Origin: Flavonifractor sp. An82
GTDB lineage: Bacteria > Bacillota > Clostridia > Oscillospirales > Oscillospiraceae
Reading direction: 5' to 3'
Length of the DNA: 64,000 nt
Assembly (NCBI RefSeq): GCF_002159265.1
Contig: NZ_NFHG01000013.1
Coordinates: forward strand, 1-64,000
Positions 56,921 through 64,000 of the stretch are shown here, piece after piece. Each line of letters starts with the position of its first letter. Within the stretch, counting starts at the first letter, position 1. Both the position numbers and the translations under genes were made by a program. The notes under the pieces are model-generated. The model did not search any database. It was not told the DNA's origin and saw nothing but the letters and a program-made list of their open reading frames with translations.

Positions 56921-57205
56921 TTAACCCTTGCCAAACAGATCCAACAGGGCACGAATCACGGAGCCGGCGAGGGCGTCGAACACCCAGATGCAGATCCCAA
57001 CGACGATGCAGCAGAGAATGACGATCACGGTGTTGTTGATGGTCTGTTTCTTGGTGGGCCACTGGACCTTCTTCAGCTCGCTCTTGAGTTCCTTGAACCA
57101 CTTGCCGATACGAGCGAAGAAGCCGGGCTTCTTGTCCGCCTTGACGTCCTTCTTCTTATCAGACTTCGCGGGCTTGACCTGCTCGAGCTTCTCGTTTTCA
57201 GACAT
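56921..57205 (-). CDS. secE: Preprotein translocase subunit SecE
   Basis: The small essential subunit of the Sec channel. It has a charged N-terminal part rich in Lys and one membrane helix near the end (NNTVIVILCCIVVGICIWVF), after the conserved amphipathic ELKKVQWPTKKQ. ATG 57205 (94 residues) is preferred because AGAAGGG lies before it. ATG 57235 would add ten residues (MAQKKEGLNG) and stands 13 bases after the rpmG stop. Confidence 0.93.
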   Translation of the reverse strand: MSENEKLEQVKPAKSDKKKDVKADKKPGFFARIGKWFKELKSELKKVQWPTKKQTINNTVIVILCCIVVGICIWVFDALAGSVIRALLDLFGKG

Positions 57206-57248
57206 TCCGTTTAACCCTTCTTTCTTCTGAGCCATCTTGCAGCACTCA

Positions 57249-57413
57249 TTACTTGGTCTCGTTGTGGACCGTGTGCTTTCTGCAGAAGGGGCAGTACTTC
57301 TTCAATTCCAGACGGTCGGGAGTGTTCTTCTTGTTCTTGTTGGTGTTATAGTTCCGCTGCTTGCACTCGGAGCAGCGCAGGGTGATCTTCACCCGGTTGC
57401 CGGCCTTCGCCAT
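57249..57413 (-). CDS. rpmG: Ribosomal protein L33, zinc-binding form
   Basis: A 54-residue ribosomal protein with two CxxC pairs ([11 protein letters not shown] and [11 protein letters not shown]), so it is the zinc-holding form. GGAGG precedes the ATG. It is the first gene of the rpmG-secE-nusG-rplK-rplA transcript. Confidence 0.96.
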   Translation of the reverse strand: MAKAGNRVKITLRCSECKQRNYNTNKNKKNTPDRLELKKYCPFCRKHTVHNETK

Positions 57414-57734
57414 GTTCGGCACCTCCTTCATTGTTTGACCGCATAACAGCAAAAATGCCGGATGCGGCCGCAAGCCGAATCCAGCACGTACCGACAGCAA
57501 AACGCCGCCGGATGGAACGTCACGGTGCGGATTCGGCACATTTGCCTCCCTATGTCTCACGCGGAGGGAAGGGTTTCATGCGTCATCACACCGTAAAAAT
57601 GCGCACAAAAAAAGAGCCCTTTTTCATAGGTAAGTGAACTATACCACAGCCTGAGACAGAAGTCAAGCAGTTTCCACTTGTTTTTTCTCCATTCCTTTTG
57701 TATAGTGTAGAAAGCAGAAAAAGGAGTGGTGATC
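57414..57734. other. Intergenic region between rpmG and ruvX with a long structured leader
   Basis: The minus-strand promoter at 57638-57666 gives a leader of more than 200 bases before rpmG. It can form a long-range stem of 13-14 bp (GCCGAATCC at 57474 with GGATTCGGC at 57529, extended by GCAC/GTGC with one bulge). A short ORF of nine codons (MTHETLPSA) lies within it. No known leader family is recognised. The ruvX promoter must be near 57690-57720 but is not clear. Confidence 0.5.
57638..57666 (-). promoter_or_regulatory. Promoter of the rpmG-secE-nusG operon
   Basis: On the minus strand TTGACT and TATAGT are 17 bases apart. The transcript would start near 57631. Confidence 0.85.
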
Positions 57735-58154
57735 TTGCGTATTATGGCCATTGATTACGGCGACGCCCGCACCGGCGTTGCCATTTCCGATCCCACCGGC
57801 CTGCTGGCCGGCTATACCACCGTGATCCACAGCCGCAAAGCGGATATTGTAGCCCAGGAGCTGGCCCGGCTGGTCAAGGACCATCAGGTGGACGAGCTGG
57901 TGATGGGCTTTCCCCGGAACATGGACGGCACCGAGGGCCCCCGGGCGGAGCTGTACAAGGCCTTTGCCGCCCAGGTGGAGGAGGTTTGCGGCTTAAAGCC
58001 GGTGCTGTGGGATGAGCGGCGTACCACCGTGGAGGCCCACAATATCCTCCATGCTTCAGGCAAGAAGATGAAAAACCACAAAAAAACCGTGGACGCGGTG
58101 GCGGCCACCCTGATTTTGGAGGGCTATCTCACCTTCAAGCGGGCCAGGGGCTGA
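57735..58154 (+). CDS. ruvX: RuvX/YqgF-type putative pre-16S rRNA nuclease
   Basis: An RNase H-fold protein of 139 residues linked to 16S rRNA end processing. The start reads RIMAIDYGDARTGVAISDPT, with the catalytic Asp in DYGD. ELVMGFPRNMDGTEGP and the final HKKTVDAVAATLIL complete the family pattern. TTG 57735 is chosen because AAGGAG lies 8 bases before it; ATG 57744 is an alternative. Its stop codon directly abuts the stop of the convergent gene, with no terminator between them. Confidence 0.92.
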   Translation: MRIMAIDYGDARTGVAISDPTGLLAGYTTVIHSRKADIVAQELARLVKDHQVDELVMGFPRNMDGTEGPRAELYKAFAAQVEEVCGLKPVLWDERRTTVEAHNILHASGKKMKNHKKTVDAVAATLILEGYLTFKRARG

Positions 58155-58511
58155 CTACCCCTTGCGGAAGAGCTCCCGCAGCCCTACCACCAGCAGAAAG
58201 CCCCCAAAACATCGCCGCAGCAGGCCGGTGTCCAGGCCGGTGGCGGCCCAGGAGGCCAGAAGGGCACAGACAAGCCCGGCCAGGATGGCGGGCAGCAGCA
58301 CGGATTTTTCCACATAGCCGTGCCTGATGTGGGCGGGGAGAGCTGCGGCGGCGGAGGGCAGGAAGTAGAGCAGATTGATCCCCTGGGCCTGCTGCTGGGC
58401 CATCCCTGCAATGGCGGTGAGGTAGATGAGCAGCAGGGTGCCTCCGCCTACCCCGAAGCCGGAGAGGATACCGGTGGCGGCACCTGCCAGCGCGGCAAAC
58501 AGCCAGTCCAT
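58155..58511 (-). CDS. Half-size TauE/SafE-family membrane protein, second of a pair
   Basis: The protein has 118 residues and about four membrane helices, starting with LFAALAGAATGILSGFGVGG. TauE/SafE transporters are usually about 250 residues with eight helices and two repeats, each opening with a G-x-G-G-G type loop. This one has a single repeat (GFGVGGGTLLLIYL). Its ATG overlaps the stop of the partner gene (TGATG), so the two are coupled. Together they would make one full transporter for sulfite, sulfonate or a similar anion; the cargo is not known. Confidence 0.8.
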   Translation of the reverse strand: MDWLFAALAGAATGILSGFGVGGGTLLLIYLTAIAGMAQQQAQGINLLYFLPSAAAALPAHIRHGYVEKSVLLPAILAGLVCALLASWAATGLDTGLLRRCFGGFLLVVGLRELFRKG

Positions 58512-58879
58512 CAGAAGAAGAGGGACCTTACCCCGCCGTAGAGCAGCAGCAGGGCGAAGAGCCGGCGGAGCCACACCATATTCATGCGCTGAAAGAGCTT
58601 CCCGCCCAGAAGCCCCCCCAGCAGCCCGCCGGCCAGATAGGGCAGGGCGGTCTTCAGGTCTACGCCGCCCCGGAACAGGTAGATGGCGGCGGACAGGACG
58701 CACAGGGGCAGAATGATGGCCACCGAGGTGGCAAAGGCCTTCCGCTGGCCCAGAGCGCACCAGCCAGCCAGCAGAGGCACCAGCACCATACCGCCCCCAC
58801 CCCCGAAAAAGCCGTTGACCAGTCCCGCAGCTGCCCCTGCCACAGCCGGGCGGACCCAGCCCACCTGTTTCTTCTCCAA
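58511..58879 (-). CDS. Half-size TauE/SafE-family membrane protein, first of a pair
   Basis: The protein has 122 residues with about four helices and a single TauE repeat (AAGLVNGFFGGGGGMVLVPL). The frame is intact, and the stop overlaps the start of the second half. I chose TTG 58879 because GGAGGG lies 7 bases upstream. That ribosome site lies within the arm of the tcdA terminator hairpin (58885-58920), so it may be hidden in transcripts that read through. Confidence 0.8.
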   Translation of the reverse strand: MEKKQVGWVRPAVAGAAAGLVNGFFGGGGGMVLVPLLAGWCALGQRKAFATSVAIILPLCVLSAAIYLFRGGVDLKTALPYLAGGLLGGLLGGKLFQRMNMVWLRRLFALLLLYGGVRSLFF

Positions 58880-58884
58880 AAAGC

Positions 58885-58920
58885 ATCCCTCCGTTGACGG
58901 TAGTATGTCAGCGGAGGGAT
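58885..58920 (-). terminator. Terminator of tcdA overlapping the next ribosome site
   Basis: On the minus strand ATCCCTCCGCTGAC pairs with GTCAACGGAGGGAT and GCTTTTTGG follows. The right arm holds the GGAGGG used by the TauE half gene. Confidence 0.75.
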
Positions 58921-58932
58921 CTTTTTATACCA

Positions 58933-59652
58933 TTACAGGGTTTTCAGACCGGCCAGGGTGAGGGCCACGTCGCCAGCCAGCATGAGCCCGGCCACCGGCG
59001 GCACCCAGGCCACGCTGCCGGGCACGGAGCGGCGGCCGGGAGGGGGGGCCTCGTGCTGGATGGCAGCCTTGGGCTCCTCCGGGGACCAAAGTACCCGGTG
59101 GTGGACGATGCCACGATTGCGCAGCTCCTTCCGGATCACGCGGGCCAGGGGGCAGCCCTCCGTCTTGGAGATGTCCCCAATACGGAACAGGGAGGGGTCC
59201 AGCTTGTTGCCGGTACCCAGGGCGGAGAGAATGGGGATATTTCGGGTGATGGCAGTCTCGATCAGATCCAGCTTGCAGGACACCAGATCGATACAATCCA
59301 CAATATAGTCGCAGGGTGTGGAAAAGAAGGACTCCCGGCTGGCTGCCTCATACTTCTCCACCCGCACCGTGGTGCGGCAGTTGGGGTTGATATCGGCGAT
59401 CCGGTCCGCCATGGCCTGGGCCTTGGGGATACCCAGAGTGGAGCGGGTGGCCTCCACCTGGCGGTTTAGGTTGGTGAGCCCCACCTCGTCATGGTCAATC
59501 AATGTGAGGGCCCCCACACCGGAGCGGGCCAGGGCTTCGGCGCACCAGCTGCCTACCCCGCCCAGTCCAAACACTGCCACATGGGCGGCAGCCAGCTTTT
59601 CCATGGCCTCCGGGCCCAGCAGCATCTCAGTGCGCAGAAAGGTTTCGTCCAT
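58933..59652 (-). CDS. tcdA: tRNA threonylcarbamoyladenosine dehydratase (TcdA/CsdL, E1-like)
   Basis: An E1-like enzyme that cyclises t6A to ct6A at position 37 of tRNA, using ATP. It has 239 residues with the nucleotide loop FGLGGVGSWCAEALARSG (about 26-43), LIDHDEVGLTNLNRQ and DCIDLVSCKLDLIE. ATG 59652 is preceded by AAGGAGG. In Bacillus the same gene (yrvM) lies beside the 6S RNA gene, and a candidate 6S RNA lies near here too. Confidence 0.88.
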   Translation of the reverse strand: MDETFLRTEMLLGPEAMEKLAAAHVAVFGLGGVGSWCAEALARSGVGALTLIDHDEVGLTNLNRQVEATRSTLGIPKAQAMADRIADINPNCRTTVRVEKYEAASRESFFSTPCDYIVDCIDLVSCKLDLIETAITRNIPILSALGTGNKLDPSLFRIGDISKTEGCPLARVIRKELRNRGIVHHRVLWSPEEPKAAIQHEAPPPGRRSVPGSVAWVPPVAGLMLAGDVALTLAGLKTL

Positions 59653-59665
59653 AGTGCCTCCTTGT

Positions 59666-59698
59666 AAAAAAGAGGACGGGATACCCGTCCTCTTTTTT
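59666..59698. terminator. Terminator of the foldase gene, just before tcdA
   Basis: A perfect 15-bp stem (AAAAAAGAGGACGGG / CCCGTCCTCTTTTTT) with a 3-base loop. On the minus strand its T run ends 3 bases before the tcdA ribosome site. Confidence 0.92.
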
Positions 59699-59716
59699 AG
59701 CTGTGTTTGGTTTGGA

Positions 59717-61297
59717 TCAGCCCACGTAGGCCAGACCCTCGCCCTCAGTGACTTCACCCTGGGCCTCTACCAGACCGTCGATCCACTCGTTGGTGCGGTC
59801 ATCCTTCAGGGTGGCGGTGACATTCACCTTCCAGGCCAGCTCGTCCTGACCCTGGAAGTAGATCACATGCCAGCCCTGCTGGCCGCTCTGGGTGTTCTCC
59901 ACCAGACCGGTGTCGCCGCTCTGGCGGCTCTCGTCAAAGATCCAGTCGTTGAAGGCATCAAACATGGTGCCGGGAACCACCTGCTCGTACAGGCCGCCGT
60001 TGGTGTTGGAACCGGCATCGGCAGAGTTGGCGTTGGCCAGCTCACCAAAGGACTCGGCGGTCTTGTCGCCGGACTCCCACTGAGCCAGCAGCTCCTCGGC
60101 CTTGGCCTTGGCGGCGTCCAGAGAGGCCTGGGAGGGTACGGTGCTCTCGTCCACATCGGTGGTAGCGGGATCATCCTCCTGATCCAGCTCAGCCTTGATC
60201 AGGATGTGACGGATGTCAACAGAGGGAGTCTCATCCAGGTAGCGGTCCTGGAAGACCACCACATAGTAGCCGTTGGAGCCCTCAATGACGGTCACATCGC
60301 CGCTCTGGCGAGTGCTGTCCTTCAGCCAGCTGGCATAGGTGCCGGACAGGCTGGAGCCCTCAGTGGTGTTCAGAGTGGCATAGGTGCTCTGGTCGTCAGT
60401 GCTCACATAGCCGGACACCTGAGCCAGGAAGGCAGAACCCTTGTCCTCAGCCTCGTTGAGGGCGGCGGCAAACTCGTCGGCCTTCTCCTTGGCGGCGGCC
60501 ATAGCGGCCTCGGTCTCCTCGTCGGTGGGCTCCACGGTGTTGCCCTCGGCGTCGGTGGTGGACTCAGCGGTGCCGTCGATCAGGGCATAGTAGTACTCAT
60601 AGGTGTCCAGAGAATCCTTGTTCTCAGTGTAGTAGGTGTTCAGATCCTCGTCGGTGATCTCCAGGTTGTCCTGATAGTGCTGCTGGTACTCGGTGAGCAG
60701 CTGAGCCCGCTCCAGGCAGGTGCGGTAGGCGCCCTTGGTCATATACTTGCCGTAGGTGGCCCGCAGGTAGCCGTCCAGGCTGCTGTAGCCGGACTGGGAG
60801 GAGGTGCTGGCGATCTGCTGCTCCACGGTGGCCTTGCCCTCGTCGCTGAGGGTAAAGCCCTCCTCGGCGGCAGCGTTCTCCAGGGCGGCGGCGGCCTTCA
60901 GGGCGGTGGTAGCCTGCTCCAGGAAGTAATCATGGTAGCTCTGGGTCTGGGCCTCGTCCCGGTACTGCTGGGCGGGGTCCGCGCTGGGGTCAAAGCTGGA
61001 CAGGCCGTACATGCTCATCCGATATTCCTGGATGAAGGCGGAACGGTAATAGAACTCCACATCGGTCACAGAATAGTTGCGCCCAGCAATGCTCAGCGCG
61101 GTCTTTCCACGCTGGAAAACGCCGGAATCCCACACCAGGAGAATCACCACCAGAATGGCGACGATGACGCCAATGGCGGCATACAGTACCGTTTTCTGCT
61201 TGGCGGCCTTATGCTCCTTGAGCTCAGCCCGCTCTTTCTGCGTCAGGGGCCGTTGGGCATCGGCCTGGCGCTGTCTTCTTTCTCTGGATGCGCTCAT
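59717..61297 (-). CDS. Membrane-anchored PrsA/SurA-like peptidyl-prolyl isomerase
   Basis: The protein has 526 residues. A basic N-terminal cytoplasmic tail is followed by one helix (VLYAAIGVIVAILVVILLVW, about 37-56); the rest is outside. A SurA_N-type helical region (about 70-230) surrounds a parvulin domain with DIRHILIKAEL and NGGLYEQVVPGTMFDAFNDW (about 360-500). Such proteins help secreted proteins fold at the membrane surface. It lacks the lipobox of B. subtilis PrsA and uses a membrane helix instead. Many Asp, Glu, Ser and Thr residues fit an extracellular location. One of the two parvulin-like repeats is poorly conserved. Confidence 0.82.
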   Translation of the reverse strand: MSASRERRQRQADAQRPLTQKERAELKEHKAAKQKTVLYAAIGVIVAILVVILLVWDSGVFQRGKTALSIAGRNYSVTDVEFYYRSAFIQEYRMSMYGLSSFDPSADPAQQYRDEAQTQSYHDYFLEQATTALKAAAALENAAAEEGFTLSDEGKATVEQQIASTSSQSGYSSLDGYLRATYGKYMTKGAYRTCLERAQLLTEYQQHYQDNLEITDEDLNTYYTENKDSLDTYEYYYALIDGTAESTTDAEGNTVEPTDEETEAAMAAAKEKADEFAAALNEAEDKGSAFLAQVSGYVSTDDQSTYATLNTTEGSSLSGTYASWLKDSTRQSGDVTVIEGSNGYYVVVFQDRYLDETPSVDIRHILIKAELDQEDDPATTDVDESTVPSQASLDAAKAKAEELLAQWESGDKTAESFGELANANSADAGSNTNGGLYEQVVPGTMFDAFNDWIFDESRQSGDTGLVENTQSGQQGWHVIYFQGQDELAWKVNVTATLKDDRTNEWIDGLVEAQGEVTEGEGLAYVG

Positions 61298-61362
61298 TTA
61301 TTTGCTTCAGTCCTCTCGTCAATGTTCATGGAGCAAGCTCCATCTTTGATAGACAAATTCGT

Positions 61363-61391
61363 ATTATACAGGAAACTTCCTGGGCTTTCAA
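61363..61391 (-). promoter_or_regulatory. Promoter of the PrsA-like gene
   Basis: On the minus strand TTGAAA and TATAAT are 17 bases apart, 66 bases before the start codon. Confidence 0.82.
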
Positions 61392-61424
61392 GCCCAAAAA
61401 GAGGTTTTACACTTTGTTCAGATT

Positions 61425-61466
61425 TTTCAGAAAAAAGAAAACCCCACGAAACAGGGTTTCGTGGGG
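61425..61466 (-). terminator. Terminator after the candidate 6S RNA
   Basis: On the minus strand CCCCACGAAAC pairs with GTTTCGTGGGG (3-base loop) and TTTTCTTTTTTC follows. Confidence 0.88.
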
Positions 61467-61469
61467 GTC

Positions 61470-61664
61470 CCGCGCTGGCCGTGCGGATCCATTTAAAACC
61501 TGCACGAAATGGCAGGTGGGTTGCCTCCATGATGTTTCGTTGCTTCCAACTTCCAGCCGTCCCTCAAAGGGGCGCCGGGAGGCCTGCAGTCCGCATCATG
61601 AGTGGGGCATCCCGTTTAAGAAATGTGGGTTTAAATAAAACCCGTCACGCACCGCGCAGGAATC
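61470..61664 (-). ncRNA. ssrS: Candidate 6S RNA
   Basis: This gene-free stretch on the minus strand ends at a strong terminator. Its ends can pair (CCTGCGCGG...TGCG near 61655 with CGCACGG...GCGCGG near 61480). Inside, ATGATG (61595 area) pairs with CATCAT (61530 area), and the 3' half carries CATGGAGGCAACCCACCTGC. This is close to what I recall of Clostridial 6S RNAs. In Bacillus the 6S-1 RNA gene lies beside yrvM (tcdA), which is close by here. 6S RNA binds the main RNA polymerase in stationary phase. The family call rests on memory of the pattern, and the ends are approximate. Confidence 0.5.
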
Positions 61665-61669
61665 GGGGT

Positions 61670-61990
61670 TCAGGAGTGCTCCTCGTCCTCATCGGCGAAG
61701 AGAGCCTCCATAAACTGCTGATAGACCAGCTCCAGTTCCTCATCACTGTCCAGGGTGGAGAGCTGTTCCTCGCCGTCCACCTGGACGACTTTCAGAATGA
61801 TCAGGCCGTTTTCCTCGTCGTCCAGATCCACTTCTTCCACAGCGTCTCCCTGCTCCTCCCCCTGAATGGCGGGGAAGAAGGCCATGTAGGTCTGGCCGTT
61901 GTAATCCAGGGTGTCTACATGCTCCAGCTCAAACTCATTGCCGTCCTCATCGGTGACGTTGATGAAATCAGGGCCAAATTCTTCGCTCAT
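61670..61990 (-). CDS. DUF1292 (YrzB-like) small acidic protein
   Basis: A very acidic protein of 106 residues, starting MSEEFGPDFINVTDEDGNEF, with EHVDTLDYNGQTYMAFFPA and a tail of Asp and Glu. This is the DUF1292 pattern, common in Firmicutes and often close to ruvX and alaS. The function is unknown. ATG 61990 matches the family's start; ATG 62002 (adding MVPD) lies too near the AAGGAAGG ribosome site. Confidence 0.85.
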   Translation of the reverse strand: MSEEFGPDFINVTDEDGNEFELEHVDTLDYNGQTYMAFFPAIQGEEQGDAVEEVDLDDEENGLIILKVVQVDGEEQLSTLDSDEELELVYQQFMEALFADEDEEHS

Positions 61991-62113
61991 ATCGGGCACC
62001 ATACCTTCCTTTTGTTCGTCTCTATTGTAGCCTGTAGCGGTCCAAAATGCAAGAGCAGGATAGGGCAAATTTTCGGAAAGTTCCAAAAGGTTCCTGAAAA
62101 GGAAGGAAAGAGG

Positions 62114-62142
62114 GTGGACAACAGGGGGAAACGTGATATAAT
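62114..62142 (+). promoter_or_regulatory. Promoter of the penicillin-binding protein gene
   Basis: GTGGAC and TATAAT are 17 bases apart, with an extended -10 (TGATATAAT), about 78 bases before the start. Confidence 0.7.
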
Positions 62143-62219
62143 AACATCGGTTCTCTGTCAATAATATGGTACGAAAAAGGAACAAAAAGCTGGTTTCACC
62201 TGATACGGAGGTGTCATTT

Positions 62220-64000
62220 TTGCCGTCAAGATCCAATGAAAATCATTCGCAGCCCCGGCGCAGCCGGAGCCGGAAGCAGTCCTCTCCGGCGGTACACGCG
62301 CTGGGGATCGCAGGCAAGGTACTGGGTACCCTCCTGCTGGTCATGCTGATCACGGGGGTCATCCTGGCCTGCTTTGCCATGGTATATATCAAAACGGTGA
62401 TCCTGCCCCAGGCCCATCTGGAAGCCAATTTTGATATGAACCTGACCAGCACCATCTATTATATGGACCCGGACACCGGGGAATACGTGGAACATCTTGC
62501 CCTCCACGGGGAAGAGAACCGGAAGAAGGTCACTTACGACCAGATCCCCCAAAATCTGGTCAACGCCACCATTGCCATTGAGGACGAACGATTCCTCAAG
62601 CACAACGGCGTGGACTGGAAGCGTACCCTCAACGGTGTGCTGCTTATGTTTACCGGAAGAGACATCCAGGGTGGTTCCACCATTACCCAGCAGCTGATCA
62701 AAAACGCCACCCAGTATGATGACGTCACCGTCAAGCGCAAGATCCTGGAGATTTTTACCGCCCTGGACTTTGATGCCACCTACTCCAAAGACCAGATCAT
62801 GGAGTGGTATCTTAATCTGATCTATCTGGGCGATAATTGTTACGGCGTGGCCACTGCTGCTGAGAACTATTTCGGCAAGGACGTGTCTGAGCTGAGCCTG
62901 GCCGAGTGCGCCAGTCTTATCAGCATCACTAACAACCCCACCCTGTACGGGCCCAACTCCAGCGTGCGCATTACCAATCAGGAGACCGGCGAGGTTACCA
63001 CCGGCCGGGAGCGCAACAAGCAGCGCCAGGAGTTGGTGCTGTGGAAGATGCTGGACCTGGGCATGATCACCCAGGAGGAGTACGACCAGGCTGTGGCGGA
63101 GGAGCTGGTGTTCACCCGCAGCGAGGATGAGAGCAAGCCCTCTACCATTTACAACTGGTATGATGAGCAGGTCATCACCGACGTGATCAATGATCTGGTG
63201 ACCGAGTGTGGCTACTCCCAGACCCTGGCCGAGAATATGGTGTACTCCGGCGGCCTGAAGATCTACGCCTGCGTGGATACCCGCATCCAGTCCATGGTGG
63301 AGTCGGTGTACTACGATCAGAGCAGCCTCCAGCTGCCCTCCAAAAAGGGCCAGGATATCCAGTCCTCCATCGTCATCATCGACCCCCAGGGCAACGTGGT
63401 GGGTCTGGCGGGTGCGCTGGGCGAAAAAACGGCCAACCGGGTGCTCAATATGGCCAGCGGTACCGTGCGTCAGCCTGGTTCTTCCATCAAACCCCTGTCG
63501 GTGTATGGCCCGGCCATTGAGATGGGACTCATCACCCCGGCGTCGGTGTACGCCGATGAGCCGGTACGGGTGCTCAACGGCAAGAACTGGCCTTTGAACA
63601 ATCCCCAGACCTACCGGGGCAACATCACGGTAAACACCGCCGTGCAGGTGTCCTCCAACCCCGTGGCCGTGCGCGTCCTGGAGCAGATGGGCGCCGAGAC
63701 CTCCTTCGAGTTTGTGGAGGAGAAGTTCCACATCGACCTGGAGGAGTCCTATCTGAGCAACGGCGAGGTCAAGAACGACTATGGTTCCAGCCAGCTGGCC
63801 CTGGGCGGTCTGACCCACGGTGTCAGTGTCATGGATATGGCCGCCGCCTACTCGGTCTTCCCCCGGGACGGTGTGTATATCGAACCCCACACCTACACCA
63901 AGGTGACCCAGGAGGTGGATGGGGTGGAGAAGGTGCTGCTGGACAACACTGAGAGCGAAGGTGAAGTGATCCTCTCCACCAAGACCACCTACTATATGAA
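62220..64000 (+). CDS. Class A penicillin-binding protein (PBP1A type), 3' truncated by the window
   Basis: A two-function enzyme of cell-wall synthesis; 593 codons are visible and the frame runs off the right edge. After a basic tail and one membrane helix (LGTLLLVMLITGVILACFAM, about 37-56) comes the GT51 transglycosylase domain: ATIAIEDERFLKHNGVDWKR, GGSTITQQLIKN, and WYLNLIYLGDNCYGVATAAE. The transpeptidase domain follows, with the active Ser in SGTVRQPGSSIKPLSVYGPA and the SxN motif SSN in VQVSSNPVAVR. The KTG motif lies beyond the window. TTG 62220 is preferred, with GGAGGTG 7 bases upstream; GTG 62211 is possible. Confidence 0.92.
   Translation, partial: MPSRSNENHSQPRRSRSRKQSSPAVHALGIAGKVLGTLLLVMLITGVILACFAMVYIKTVILPQAHLEANFDMNLTSTIYYMDPDTGEYVEHLALHGEENRKKVTYDQIPQNLVNATIAIEDERFLKHNGVDWKRTLNGVLLMFTGRDIQGGSTITQQLIKNATQYDDVTVKRKILEIFTALDFDATYSKDQIMEWYLNLIYLGDNCYGVATAAENYFGKDVSELSLAECASLISITNNPTLYGPNSSVRITNQETGEVTTGRERNKQRQELVLWKMLDLGMITQEEYDQAVAEELVFTRSEDESKPSTIYNWYDEQVITDVINDLVTECGYSQTLAENMVYSGGLKIYACVDTRIQSMVESVYYDQSSLQLPSKKGQDIQSSIVIIDPQGNVVGLAGALGEKTANRVLNMASGTVRQPGSSIKPLSVYGPAIEMGLITPASVYADEPVRVLNGKNWPLNNPQTYRGNITVNTAVQVSSNPVAVRVLEQMGAETSFEFVEEKFHIDLEESYLSNGEVKNDYGSSQLALGGLTHGVSVMDMAAAYSVFPRDGVYIEPHTYTKVTQEVDGVEKVLLDNTESEGEVILSTKTTYYM

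Noticed and set aside
61470-61664. tmRNA, RNase P RNA or SRP RNA
   Set aside because: The conserved core sequences of those RNAs, such as the SRP GGAAG tetraloop helix or the RNase P core, are absent.

Overview
The window looks like a chromosomal segment of a GC-rich gut Firmicute, most likely Clostridia close to Oscillospiraceae (Flavonifractor/Lawsonibacter-like). The grounds are Gram-positive promoters and Shine-Dalgarno sites, LL-diaminopimelate aminotransferase, a class 2 GalT, lipoprotein binding proteins, a DUF1292 protein and TcdA next to a probable 6S RNA. This placement is inference from gene content; no 16S gene is present.

Layout. Positions 1-6100 are the right part of a mobile element: a truncated RepA-like ATPase, short inverted repeats, a candidate oriT, a MobV relaxase, tet(W) with its attenuation leader, an AT-rich methyltransferase and a broken small ORF. 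Positions 6197-8760 hold a large kinase-like protein of unknown role and a decayed small gene upstream of it. Positions 8911-21831 form a raffinose/sucrose locus: GH36 alpha-galactosidase facing a seven-gene minus-strand operon (binding protein, two permeases, GH32, fructokinase, amylosucrase, GH13 glucosidase), with a LacI regulator divergent from it and three evenly spaced operators in front of it. Positions 21970-24585 carry a TetR regulator and a MATE transporter fused to a cytidylate-kinase-like domain.

Positions 24880-38342 form a galactose block: a three-component sensor (AraC-type response regulator, YesM-type kinase, periplasmic-type sensor lipoprotein), an MglBAC transporter whose permease has a long coiled-coil extension, then galK-galE-galT and a GNAT acetyltransferase. 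Galactose released by the alpha-galactosidase would enter this Leloir pathway, so the two sugar blocks probably work together. Positions 38446-44470 carry a purine locus (NCS2 permease, three-subunit xanthine dehydrogenase, Crp/Fnr regulator). Malic enzyme and fumarase follow.

Positions 47533-53679 hold nitrogen and lysine genes: glnA, an ANTAR protein, dapF, dapL, an ECF S component on the other strand, and lysA. Positions 53768-57413 are the minus-strand rpmG-secE-nusG-rplK-rplA-rplJ-rplL cluster with an L10 leader; rpoB does not follow. The end contains ruvX, two half-size TauE/SafE proteins, tcdA, a PrsA-like foldase, a candidate 6S RNA, a DUF1292 protein and the start of a class A penicillin-binding protein that runs off the window.
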